The notes under the pieces are model-generated. The model was not told the DNA's origin, did no database searches, and was given only the letters and a program-made list of their open reading frames with translations. Shown here piece by piece: positions 11,236 through 24,433 of a stretch of DNA of 64,000 nucleotides. The DNA is from Cafeteria roenbergensis. Taxonomy: Eukaryota > Sar > Bigyra > Bicosoecida > Cafeteriaceae. The translations under genes were made by a program, and so were the position numbers. Where the stretch lies: contig VLTN01000001.1 of assembly GCA_008330645.1 (NCBI GenBank), positions 1,302,001-1,366,000 of the forward strand, in the 5' to 3' direction. Position 1 is the stretch's first letter; each line of letters begins with the position of its first letter.

Positions 11236-11394
11236 TCACATGCCTCCGTAAAGCTCGGCGCACTCGCGAGCACGGACCGCAAGTTGGGACGCCCGTTGGG
11301 TGCGCTCCGCGACCGCCGCCGCCTGCTCGGCGATGCCTTGCATGCGCTCCGCGAGGAGGCCCATCAGCTCCGCCTTTTCGCCCGATGCGGCCAT
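11236..11394 (-). CDS. Possible small coiled-coil protein or C-terminal exon
   Basis: A 52-codon frame from ATG 11394 to TGA at 11236. It reads like a real helical protein: MAASGEKAELMGLLAERMQG, then an Ala/Glu/Arg heptad-like stretch ending ELYGGM. The frame stays open further upstream to about 11420, so this may be the last exon of a slightly longer gene; no convincing upstream splice site was found. The first half faintly recalls the start of ENY2/Sus1-type small helical proteins, but the remainder does not follow that family, so I assign no function. Confidence 0.3.
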   Translation of the reverse strand: MAASGEKAELMGLLAERMQGIAEQAAAVAERTQRASQLAVRARECAELYGGM

Positions 11395-12063
11395 CTCCCG
11401 GACAGGCTCACACAGCGAGCGCGCCGAGGGGTGGTGAAGGGCGCGGGGGAGGGACGCTCGAGTGAAATTTTGCGAGATGTTTGCCGGGGCGCAATATTGC
11501 TTGTCCGCTGCGCGCGCAGCTCGATCCGAAGCTCCCTCTGCCCCCCCTGGTTGGACCGTGCTGCTGGGCTAGTCCGTGCCGCTCGCTTGCAGGCACGGCC
11601 AAGGGGCAGGCTCAGCGGCTTGCGGGCCCGTTTTGCTGCCGAGGCTCGCGTCCGGTATCAACTCTGACACCGTTGCCACAGCGCAACGGCATGTGCCGGC
11701 TCTGACCTTCCGGCGAGAGCAGCAACTGGCCCCATCGCTGAGCACCGGGTCACATGCCGTCCGTGTGCGACTGGGGGTTTTGTTCCCGGTTTGGGCCGTT
11801 CTCCGGCCGCTTGCCCGGGAGGCTTGAGGATTCGTCGTGGCCGACTCACGTCAGTGCGACAGTCGCCGACTTGACGACGCGTCGCTCAGGTGGGGGCAGC
11901 GCACAAAGAGGCAGAGAGCTGCGCTCAAGTGGTGCCCCAACCAGCCACTGCCTCCTCGGCCTGCGCTCGGTTCCGTGGGGAGCGGGGCAGTCCTCCATTG
12001 CCCCGCTGGCCATCATCGGCCGGACGCGCGCAAGCACTGGCTGCCGCTGCCAGGGACTGCGGC
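11395..12063. other. Intergenic / upstream region of the histidine kinase
   Basis: About 670 bp with no recognisable gene. It should include the histidine kinase promoter and 5' UTR and possibly upstream exon(s) of the small minus-strand candidate. An in-frame open stretch runs into the kinase start from about 11890 but has no upstream ATG, so the 12064 ATG is preferred. Confidence 0.4.
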
Positions 12064-15000
12064 ATGTCGCGCCCATTGGCAGCAGGCCGCGCGGCGAGGC
12101 GCTCGAGCCTTGCCGACCTCCCAGCACCCAGCGTGATCCCTGCATCGTGGCCTCGGCATGTCGTTCGAGCAACGGCACGGCGCCGCGAAGGCGGGCGGCG
12201 CTGCTGCTACGGCGGCCCGTGCGCGGCGCTGCGGGACTCACCGCTTGAGATCTGGCTCAGCGCCGGTCTACTGGCAACAGCTCTATGCCTCGCCTTCGTT
12301 CCCACGAGTGACCCCTACTTCACCACGTCCGCGTTTGGAAGCGACGTTGCGGCGTGGCTCGACGACGCAATCGCAGCCCAGGATCGCACCAGCGCAGTGT
12401 TCTCTGCGCTCCTGGACAGCTTCAAGATGGCGACTCGCGCCACGCGCATGTCCATGGCAGCGTCTGTGTTCGGCGGGGTGAGCCAGGCCGCCGTCGTGGC
12501 CTATGCCCTCTGTGGGAGAGATCAGTCTGCTCGTCGCTCAAGAGGCCGGTGAGCGTCCCCGGCAGTCGAAGGTCTGCGCGGCGGGCGGTTGCCACTGGCA
12601 CGCGCTGTGCGACTTGGCATCGAGTGTTCCCTGTCCCGCAATCGGCGCTCGGGACAGCAGCATGCCCGCTCCCTTTCTGCCACTGCTCTCTCCCCCCCCC
12701 CAGCCCCACCTTGTGTGCCCCCTCGCCCGCAGATTGGTCATCTTTGCGGCCGGGCTGCTCATCGCGCCGCTGCTCAGCCCGACTGTCCTTGGAAGGCCGG
12801 CGGCTCTTGAGTTCGTGGTGTCGTCAGCAGGAGCGTGTGCCACCCCTGTGCCATCGACAAACCTGGCGATCCTAGCTTGCTATGCGATTCAGCAGGCAGC
12901 CTTCTTGACGAGCCTCGGCCGGGACGTCGTGCTCCGCGAGTGTGACGGCGCCGAGCCGCAGCGACGATCAGCGGCCCGCCTCCTCACCTCGCTGGGCACC
13001 ACGGTCACGGTTGTGGGGGCTGTCACGGCAGTTGTGCAAGTTGGGCACATTCTGCCCCACGGTCCGCAGGCCTGGACACTTTCTGCAAGCCCGTTGCTGG
13101 GCCTCGGCGCTGGCGTCGCCATGCTGACAGCGTGGGCAGTCTGCTGGTTGTGCGCCACGCGTGAAACGCGCCTCGCGCTGAGGAAGACGGCGTGCAAGCT
13201 CCTGCGGGCGCAAACAGGGAGGGTCTCGGCCTGCATCGCGCTGGGCTACGCCGTTGGCATGGTCTTGGTCATTGCCGTCCCTGCAATTCTGCTGTTCATG
13301 AACTCGACGTCGACCGACTGCCCAGACTGGGCGCGCGAGAGCCATGGGAAACTGCGGCCGATGGAAGCCCCACCCGGGCGTCCGAACCGGCTGCCTTGGG
13401 GGATGAACGCGACGAACTGGCAAGACCGCGCGCTTGTCCTCCGAGGGCTGGGCAACCGGTGGATGCTCGTTGCGGCGGCGTCTGCTGCTGTGGCAGCGCT
13501 TTGCGGCATGATGATGCTCGACATTCAGGCCAGCGTGGCCGAGTTTCGTCGTGACAAGGCCGTCGGGGCTGCCGCAACTCTTGGCCAAGCCATCGCTTAC
13601 ATAAGCCACGAGGCTCGAGGCCCTCTCAACGCAGCAGCCCTGAGCCTGGCATTGCTTGAGATGGACTTGACCGGCGACAATGAGCCAGAGCACGTCCAAA
13701 ACAGCAGCGACTCCAAGCAGCCGTCAACCGAGCCACGCCTCGACGAGTCAGTGTTGGAAGACCTGGGAACGAGCATCCAGGCAACTCAACGCCACCTCGA
13801 CGACCTCTTGGTGTGGCAGCGGGTCGCCGAAAGTGGACGCAGCACCCTTGCCCCAGACCTTGTCCCTGTCTGGTCTAACGTGTCGCGGCGTGTCCGGCGC
13901 GAGACTGCCAGGACCTTCGGGAGCTTGTTTCGGTCGCAAAATGTGGCCCTTCGGGCGACAGGCGATGGAGCATCCAAGCAAGTGTGGGTGAACCCAGCCG
14001 ACGGCGGCCACCCCAGGCTCTGTCGCACGAGTGCGGCATTGGCGTACGTGGACATGTCGCAAGTGATGTCCATCGTGTCCAACGGCGTGTCGAATGCACT
14101 CAAGCACGTGCCTGCAGATGGCTCCGCGTCAGTCACTGTCATCGCGGCTGTCGACGTGTCCTCGGCGTGGCGGCAGTTCGGCCCCCCAGTGTCTGTCCCA
14201 CCTGCGATCGTACGAGGCAGCAGCGCACAGGCCCAACAGCAGCAGCTGTTCCGTGGCCTGCTGCGCATCGAGGTCTCCGACACAGGACGAGGCATTTCGA
14301 AGGCGCTGCTTGAGTCCGGAAAGCTGTTCCAGCCGTTTGCAAGGCTGCGGCAAGGCGATGACTCGCTGAAGATGGCTTCGAGCGGGCTGGGACTGGCGAT
14401 CGTCAGGACCATCGCAGTGGACTCGCTTGGAGGCGAAGTCGGCCTCTGCAGCGTGGAGGGAAAGGGGACGGTCGCGTTTGCCACAATCCCGGTCTGGTGC
14501 AGCCGGCCACGCATTGGTCGCGCCAGTGCCACCAACATGGACGTCGTTGAGCCCCCGCCATCGGAGGTTGCCGTGACGGCAATGGTCAGCGAGCTGGCCA
14601 GTCGCAGCGTAGCTGGGGGCTTCGACCCAGGCCTGGAGGCCGCCGTCGTCGACTCGGAAGTTTCAGCCCGGTCCGACCAGGGCGACAGCCCGACCAGCGA
14701 CCCGTCTTTCATTGCCGTGGGGACTCAGAGGCCGTGGATGAGACGCCGGAAGCTGGTGCTGCCCCAACAAGGCGTCAGCACGTCACCAAATGCGCACGCC
14801 GGAGCGCTGCCTGGCTTTGCGGACGCCACAGCCGCTCCTGCGGGAACTCTCCTGCAGCAGCAACCCCACCGAGGACCGTCACCTTCGGTCGGGGCGGAAG
14901 CTCGCCGGCCCGTTGGCCAGCCCGGGCGGCTGCCAGCCAAGCACCGAAGCCGAGAGCGCTCGGGGCACTCTGAGGCTCCCTCGACGCCTGGAATGACTAT

Positions 15001-16248
15001 GAGCTCGGTTGGGAGCATCGGAGTGGCTGCGCGGACGGGAGGGCACCCGAGCCCCGCAGAATCGTCTCCGACCGCCGTTCTGGCTCGGCGCGCGACGGTC
15101 AGCTTCCGGGTTGCAGGCGCGGCCTCAGGGGAGCGGCCACGCCGCAGCCCCTCCGCCGCACACCCTGGCACGAGGACGCCGTCCCCAGGGACACGGCTGG
15201 TGCTGAGCGCCAAGCGATCGCCCGCGCTAGCATGCCAAGTCGACGGGACGGCACCTGGCCACCGAGTCGGCCGTCCAGGAGCCAGCCGCGCAGCCGAAGC
15301 GCCGGGCCTGCCGATTGCGGCAGCCACCAGGCCAGGGGCATCGACGGTTGTCCCCCTCCTGGACCAGGGGGCCGGCGTCATGGGCCGTGGCGAGGCGCGC
15401 ATCCTGCTGCCGAGCACCAGCAGCCCCGCGACGGCGGGCGGGGAGCAGGGTCGAGCGGAGAAGCAGGCCACCCGGAAGACGCGGGCGATGCGCATGGAGC
15501 GGAGAGCTCAACGGGCGGCTGAGCGGGCGACGTCTGCCTGGTCCCAGAGCGTGCCCGTATCGTCTGATCGTGCCAGCCTTGCAGCGGCGCGCAGTTCCGT
15601 GGCCCCCGGAGCGGCACTGCCGAGGGCGAGCGAATCTGCCGCCGCGGATGGGTCGGTGCCTTCCGCGCAGCGCGCCCCGTCTGCACTCGTCACCGTGGTG
15701 GAGGACGGCATGCTCGCCGAGAGCGAGCTGGTGGCGACCGGCGGCGAGGCGCGGCCGCCAGGGCTCTGCCACGACGAGAGAGAGAGCAATCGCCGCCCAG
15801 GGAGCATTGCTAGCGCCCTGCGCGCGGCCAAGGCGGTGGCGCAGGGTCGGCCCGCCTTCGTGGTGGACGACGAGCGGGTGAACCGGACCCTGATGGCAGC
15901 GCTGCTGCGGCGCGCCGGCATGAGAGTGCACGCCTTGCCAGCGGAGAGGCGGTTGTCAAGGCGCTGGAGGGGGCGACCTCCGCTGACCGAGCGCCCGTGC
16001 TGCTCATCTTGGACCTGGCCATGCCGGGAATGGGCGGGCTTGGGGTGCTCAGGCGCCTCCAGCAGCTGCGAGAGTCGTCGACGGCCTCGCGCCCCCACGC
16101 GCTCTGCCGCCTCGTCACCATCGTCGTGACCGGCAACGCAAGCGAGTCCCAGCGCGCGGAGGCAGAGGAAATGGGCCCTTCGCGTCTCCTGCTGAAGCCG
16201 ATCAATGCCTTGAGCTTCCTGAGCGGCGTGGCGGAGCTGGTGGGGTAG
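12064..16248 (+). CDS. Multi-TM hybrid histidine kinase with C-terminal receiver (one frame slip)
   Basis: Exon 1 is 12064..12548 and exon 2 begins at 12733; the 184-bp intron (GTGAGC...CCGCAG) joins in phase to give SRGRLVIFAAG. The N-terminal half has about seven hydrophobic helices. The kinase core follows: H-box AYISHEARGPLNAA (His ~453), N-box VSNGVSNALKH (~610), G1 DTGRGIS and G2 SSGLGLAIV. A long, disordered Ser/Pro/Arg-rich linker leads to a receiver domain with DDERVNR, LILDLAMPGM (phosphoacceptor Asp), VTGN and LLKPI. The receiver's first part and its remainder are in different frames; the change lies near 15945-15955, where one base appears to be missing after the codons for VHAL. 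With that slip the protein is about 1,333 aa; without it, it stops at 16129 and lacks the acceptor Asp. By family it autophosphorylates on His and passes the phosphate to the receiver Asp. The ligand is unknown. Confidence 0.85.
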
Positions 16249-16637
16249 CGCAGCCCTGGCGGCCGGCAGCCGCGCGGGCTGCCGCGACAGTGCGCACCAA
16301 GGCCACCCCCCCCCTCTGTGTGGCTTGACTAAATGCCTGCCAATCGTGCCGCAAGGCAGCCGATCGCGCGCGCCAGGGCGCCTCAAGCAGCAAGTACGCA
16401 CAAGCCTGCCGAGCGTTGGCCGCCGAGCTGAGCGCCGTCCGAGGGGCCCGCAGTCCCTACCCCCACCCGGGGTCGCGCCCGTCCCCACACGCCGAGCGGC
16501 CGCACATCCGGCCGCCCGCCCTGGCCAGAGGTGCGGGATTCGCAGTCTCCCCTGTGCGCGAGCCTGGCAGAGCCGGCGTCGCGATGGAGGGTCACAAGAA
16601 TTCGGGTCGCCGCACCCCAGTTTGCCGCCAAGTTGCC
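16249..16637. other. Intergenic, tandem
   Basis: A 389-bp gap between the histidine kinase and PFK genes, both on the plus strand. An in-frame ATG at 16584 could extend PFK by 18 residues (see that entry). Nothing else is recognisable. Confidence 0.4.
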
Positions 16638-18387
16638 ATGGCCGCGGCGTCGGCCTCTGCCCCGTACAAGGGAACGACCATCGTGATCCCGCCCGAGGAA
16701 GTTACGCTGCTGGACGTCCCCAGGATGTCCGAGGGCTCGTGCTTCCCCTCGTGAGCTGGCTGATGCGTCGCTGACAGGGAGGAACACACGCGCAAGCCGC
16801 CGCTCCGGCCCCTGAGTCCCGATGCGTCGTGGCCGAGCGCGGCTCGCGCGTCCGCTTGGGAGTCACGGAGCTGACGCCGGTGCCGCGGGCGCGGAGGCCC
16901 GCGTGCTGTCGCGCAGCTCGCGGGGGAAAGCCGACCGCTTGCCTGCGCCCGCCCGCGTGTCTGGCTCTCTTTCGTGGTGTTGCAGGCCTCTCACCGCCAG
17001 GCGATGGCCGGACAACAAGAACTTTGTTGCGCATGGGGACTTTTTCGTTCGGGTTCGCTGGTCCGAGCCGCACTCGAGCGGCGCCGCCAAGCCCGCAACC
17101 CCGCCCGAGCGGCTCGCGTTTTTGCGCGCTGGCCCCTGCGAACGCATCTGCCGCAAGCCCGAGGACGTCAGGGCCGCCATCGTGACCTGCGGCGGCCTCG
17201 CCTGTGGCCTCAACGTCGTTGTGCGCGAGATCGTCATGGCGCTCTGGTTCCAGTACGACGTTCGGACTGTGTTCGGCATCCGCAAGGGCTACCGCGGGTT
17301 CTACAGTGAGGACGAGCCGCCCATTGAGCTGACCCCCAAGGCAGTGTCCGCGATTCATACCGAGGGCGGCACCGTGCTGGGAAGCTCCCGTGGAGGGTTC
17401 GACGCTGAGAAGATTCTTGGCGGCATCAAGCGCCTGGGAATCAACGCTGTCTTCGTCATCGGCGGGGACGGCACGCACCGGGGCGCCCTGGTTCTCGCCA
17501 AGGCCCTTTCAGAGGCTGGCGTGGACTGCGCTGTGGCTGGCGTGCCCAAGACCATCGACCGCGACATTCCGATGATCGATCGCACGTTTGGCTTCGACAC
17601 CGCCATCGAGCACGCCCGGCACGCGATCACCTGCGCGCACACCGAGGCCACCTCGGCGCGCAACGGCGTTGGAATCGTCAAGCTCATGGGCCGCAACGCT
17701 GGCTTCATCGCCCTTCACGCCTCCCTCGCCAGCAGGGACGTCAACGCCTGCCTCATCCCCGAGGTGCCCTTCACGCTGCGGGCGCTCAACCTGTGGCTTG
17801 ACAGGCGCCTCAAGGACCGCGGCCACGCCCTGATCGTCGTGGCCGAGGGCTGCTCGCCTGCGGACGCCGCCGAGTACGGCGTCGACACCGCGGCTGAGCC
17901 CGAGCGCGACGCCAGCGGCAACGCCAAGCTTGCCGACGTCGGCGAGATGGTCAAGGGCGCAGTGAACAAGTACTTCAAGACCGAGCACCCGGGTCGCGAC
18001 GTCAACGTCAAGTACATCGACCCCTCCTACATCATCCGCTCCGCTCCCGCAAACGCCACGGACAGCGTGCTGTGTGCGGAGCTGGCGTTCGCGGCGGTGC
18101 ACGGCGTGCTGGCAGGCTACACCGAGTTCACCGTGGGCACTGTGGACGGCGAGATGGCGTGGCTTCCCATCAGCGAAGTGGCCACGCGCCCGCCTCGGAA
18201 AGTGGACAGCGACGGCTCCCAGTACGCGCGGCTGGTGCTCTCCACGGGGCAGCCCGATTTTTCGGGCTCCGTTCCTGGCGCCCCGGCGCGCGAAGCGGTC
18301 TGGCAGCAGGCCGCGGCCAAGACCGGCAAACTCGCGCTGCCGGCGGATGGAGCGGCCGCAGCCTGCCCCAGTGCGCCGGCTCAGTGA
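16638..18387 (+). CDS. PFK: 6-phosphofructokinase, plant-type ATP-PFK clade
   Basis: Two exons, 16638..16750 and 16986..18387, with a 235-bp intron (GTGAGC...GTTGCAG), joined as EGSCFPS-PLTARRWPDN; the product is 504 aa. The ATG at 16638 (context GCCATGGCC) is preferred over an in-frame ATG at 16584. Motifs: VTCGGLACGLNVVVRE near the N-terminus, GIRKGYRGF, GGDGTHRGA (~196), VPKTIDRDIP (~225), GFDTAIEHA, KLMGRNAGFIA, and LIPEVPF. GGDGT, with Gly at the position that is Asp in PPi-dependent enzymes, points to ATP as phosphoryl donor. The overall pattern matches the plant/stramenopile PFK group. It catalyses fructose-6-phosphate to fructose-1,6-bisphosphate in glycolysis. Unusual: LACGLN replaces the common CPGLN/TPGMN in the nucleotide loop, and KTIDRDI replaces KTIDND. 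No targeting peptide is evident, so it is probably cytosolic. Confidence 0.9.
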
Positions 18388-19632
18388 AGCCGGTGCGCGC
18401 CTGGTCGAGGCCGGCGCGAAGGCCCCTGTGTTTTGCGTGTTGGTGTGTGGAGAGAGCGTCTTCCTAAGCTCGTGCGCACCAAGTGAGAGCTTCCAGAGAA
18501 AGAGGGAGGGAGTGAGGGAGGGAGGGAGGGAGGAGGGGAACCAAATGACTGGGCCTTCGGGGGCAGGAGAGCGTCGCGGCAGAGCGCGCCACACCACGCA
18601 TAGCTCGCGGGACGGCGCAAACAGTAGCGCGCGCTGTGCGAGCACCTCCAAACACAAAAAAGGCCTCCGGCACTGGGTATCGTCTGGGATGGGTTGAGCT
18701 CGAGGGCCGAGATAAGGGGGCAAACGAACATCGTCGGGAAGAGCGAGCGCCGGCGCCGAGAGGGCGCTGCGCTCGCTGTGTCATCCTGTGGTCTCGGTAG
18801 CGTCCAGGTCCCGCGGGGGAGGAGCGGAATAGGGAGAGGGAGTTGGCGGTCCAAGGGCGACGACTGCGCCCGCGGGGCAGCCAAGGGACAAAGACGGATC
18901 GCCGTCTATTGCGCCGATTGCTTGCCAGCGGGCGCAGGCCGCGCCACGCCTGTCCAGCCCCTCCTTCCCGCGGAAAGCCGGTCTCATACCGCTCGGTCGC
19001 TGCAGCATCAACGGGCGATGCGGCCAGCAGCGAAGCGGCACATGCCTTGCACATCCGGGACGCAGATACGAGACAACAAGCACTCTATCTTGGCCATCGA
19101 AACGCCCGGCCGCTGCTCGCGAAACAGGGACTCTTTTGCCGAGGACACACCAACATTGGTGACTCGGCGAATCGCGCGCAGCAGCCGGGCAAGGGAGTCG
19201 CCTCCCCGGCTCTCTCGCTGCCACTCCCCCCCCCCCGCACGGGCTGGGCGGGTTGGTGGGGGGAGGCGGTAGCGAGAGAGGACGGGAAGCGAGAGAAAAG
19301 GAAGGACTGTGAGCCCGGAGGACAGAGCCTCCAGGCTCGAAAAGGGGGCCCAACACGGGCGGCGCTGACGCGCGCGCCCGCCTGGAGCCCCCCTCCCAAG
19401 CTGGCCCGGGCCTGCACGCGCCCTCGCGCTAGCCTCCCAAGCCCCACCCAAATCAAGATCGGGAGGCAAAGGGAGACGAGCAGCGAGGGGGGGGCGAGCA
19501 GGAGGGGGGCGCAGCAGGGAGGGGGGAGGTCACACTGGAGCAGGGGCCGACGGGGCTTGGGCTCCGCATGCTGCAGCACCGTGGCGCAGCACCGGAGGCA
19601 AGCCGGCTTTCCGTCGTCCCAAGGCGAGGGGC
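18388..19632. other. Convergent intergenic region with purine-rich low complexity
   Basis: 1.25 kb between the 3' ends of PFK and the DDX3-like gene. It holds a (GAGG)n-like purine run at about 18494-18540 and further G-rich runs near 19470-19530. A short hairpin at 19138..19168 is listed separately. No protein-coding frame here has recognisable content. Confidence 0.5.
19138..19168. other. Nested inverted repeat (hairpin)
   Basis: GCCGAG at 19138 pairs with CTCGGC at 19163, and inside it CACCAA pairs with TTGGTG around a two-base loop. It lies in the intergenic region between two convergent genes. It could be a 3'-end or regulatory structure, or chance. Confidence 0.35.
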
Positions 19633-22194
<2,562 letters not shown>

Positions 22195-22438
22195 GCTTGC
22201 CTTGCTGCTGGGTGCCGCTCGAAGCGAACCTGAGCTGAGTGTGGCCGTGTTGCGTCGGCGCAGAGAGACCTGCGCCTTTCGAACGACGTCGGTTGCTGCA
22301 TTGTGCGGCGCTCGGATCGGTCGCGGCTCTGCCCGCGAGCGTTTGTCCAACGGGACTGCGCCGTGAGAAAAAGGCGGCCAGCGACCCCCCAAGAAGCCGG
22401 CAGCTGAGCACTCGCTCCCCCCGCTGGCCGCGAACAGC

Positions 22439-23922
22439 ATGGCCGCCACCGATTCGGCCTCTGTGGCCCCGATGCAGCCGGTTGTGCTCGTGAGTTGGCA
22501 GTGTACCCGAGTGTCGCAGCGCGCCAGACCTTCTATTGCGGGCAAGGTGCGAGGGAAGTTTGGCGCCCCCGGGCCATCCTGTGCCGCCCCTTCCCCATTC
22601 CAACCGCTTGCCGCTCCGCGCGCCCCTTTGCAGAAGAAGGCCGAGCTCCCGTTCAAATACAAGCTCGGCAGCGGCGCGGTGGCTGGAGTGATCGGTACCT
22701 GCATCATCTACCCCATCGACACGGTCAAGACGTACTTGATGCAGAGTGAGTAGACGCCCGCCGACTGTGCGGTGCGCGCAGTTGTGCTGACAGGCTGGGC
22801 TGGGTGCAGCTCGCGCAGGCGAAGCGAGCGGGTGCCACCACGGCGGCGCTGCGGAACAACTTGGCCAACGCCGCCTCGGCACTTCCCCTCGCCCCCCACC
22901 GAGCCTGTGTCTCGCAGACCCCGGCAAATACACCGGACCAATCGATTGCTTCAAGAGCCGTGTTCGAGAGGCCGGCGTCATTGGCCTGTACAAGGGTGAG
23001 GTTCCAGGCCTGCCACGTCGCGCAACAGCTGGCCCACTCCGTCGCAGCTGCGGTGGCGCGCCCAGAGAGCTTGCCACGAGCGTTGGTTCGCACCAGGTGT
23101 CAACCAACCGGTATGTAGTTGTGCTGATAACGCCGTGCCTGGCTGGCGCTCGCAGGACTCCCTGCGAACCTCATCGGTGTGACGCCGGAGAAGGCCATCA
23201 AGCTGGGTGTGAACGACTTCCTGCGCACGCAGTGCGCAAAGTACAATGCCGAGCACGGCATCTTTGGCAACGCCGGCGACGGCCTTACCACCCTCCAGGC
23301 CATTGCCTGCGGCAGCACCGCCGGCTTTGCTCAGTCCGTGGCAACGAACCCCATGGAGCTCGTCAAGATCCGCATGCAGCTCGCGGGACTGGCCATCAAG
23401 GCCGCCAAGCAGGAGCTCGAGGCGGCGGCAGGCCAGGGCGAGGCCGCAGTTGCGGCCGCCACGAAGCACTTGGCCACCGTCGAAGCCAGCAACCCCACAA
23501 CCATCAAGGGCGTTGTCAGGCGCGCTGGCTTCTTTGGACTGTACCACGGCATCCGCGCCACCCTTCTGCGCGACGTGCCCTTCTCGGCGATGTTCTTCCC
23601 GCTCTACGGAATGCTCAACTCTCGCTTCTCCGAGCACGGACTCGCCGGGACGATGGCCGCAGGCTGCACGAGCGGCTTTATCAGCGCCGTGCTCGCGACG
23701 CCCATGGACGTGATCAAGACTCGCATGCAGTCCGTGGGCGGTGCAGAGCGCTACACGGGCGTGCGCGACTGCGCTCGTCAGGTCTACTCGGAGGCAGGGG
23801 CCGCTGCCTTCTTCCGTGGGTGGCTGCCCCGCGGCTTCGTCGTGGCACCGCTCTTCGGCATCAGCCTCATGAGCTACGAGATTGTCAAGAAGGTTGTCCG
23901 TGAGCACGAGGCCCGCGCATGA
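22439..23922 (+). CDS. Mitochondrial carrier, glutamate/aspartate-glutamate type
   Basis: Four exons, 22439..22489, 22634..22745, 22918..22995 and 23156..23922, all with GTGAG donors and CAG acceptors in consistent phase, give 335 aa. Three tandem carrier repeats are visible with signatures PIDTVKTYLMQ, NPMELVKIRMQ and TPMDVIKTRMQ, each P-x-[DE]-x-[VL]-K-[TI]-[RK]. The stretch GLPANLIGVTPEKAIKLGVNDFLR is close to the diagnostic segment of the SLC25A12/13 and SLC25A22 glutamate carriers. No EF-hands are present, so this is a short carrier rather than a calcium-regulated aralar. An Ala/Glu-rich loop (about 30 residues, near AKQELEAAAGQGEA) extends the second matrix loop. It is expected in the inner mitochondrial membrane, exchanging glutamate or aspartate; substrate assignment is by resemblance only. 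Confidence 0.9.
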
Positions 23923-24433
23923 GCTCGGCGTCGCTCCCAAAGTCCGGGGCCAGACTGCCCGGCGCCAGGCGGGCCGCCGTGGGCGGGACCTCGTTGCGCA
24001 GGTGGCGGGAGCTGTCCCTTTGAGGGCGGGAGGGAGGCCTGGCGCGGGCCTTGGAGGCCCCTGCTGCGCCCCCCTTCCCCTTCAGAGGCCGATCGGCTGC
24101 CTGCCCCTTGTGCTCGAGGGGCGCCCTACGTGGCCCGTTTGGCAGCGCTCTCGAGGGCTGGAGCTGCTTCGAGCCTCTGCTCCCGCTTCGCCGCTGCTGA
24201 TGAGTCCTGCGAGGCGCAATGACTCCATTGTCGACTGGTTTGCATGCCTCTTCCGTGATCGTGCCGTTCGTCTTCGGAGAGCGAGAGGCGTCTCTCGCGC
24301 ACCAGGGCAGGCAGCTTCGGCTGCAGCGCCCGCCTGCACGACCCCGACGCCGCCGCAACATGGTGACTTCATCCCGCCCTGGCCTGCGCACCCTCCTTCC
24401 TCTGTTTGCTCGGTGGTCGCTCGCGACACTCGC
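23923..24433. other. Convergent intergenic region
   Basis: 511 bp between the stop codons of the carrier gene (plus) and the METTL18-like gene (minus). Only 3' UTRs and terminators are expected. No recognisable gene or repeat was seen. Confidence 0.5.

Noticed and set aside
18388-19632. Plus-strand open frame at 18694..19272 as a gene
   Set aside because: It lacks protein-like motif structure and crosses low-complexity purine runs; it fits intergenic DNA better.
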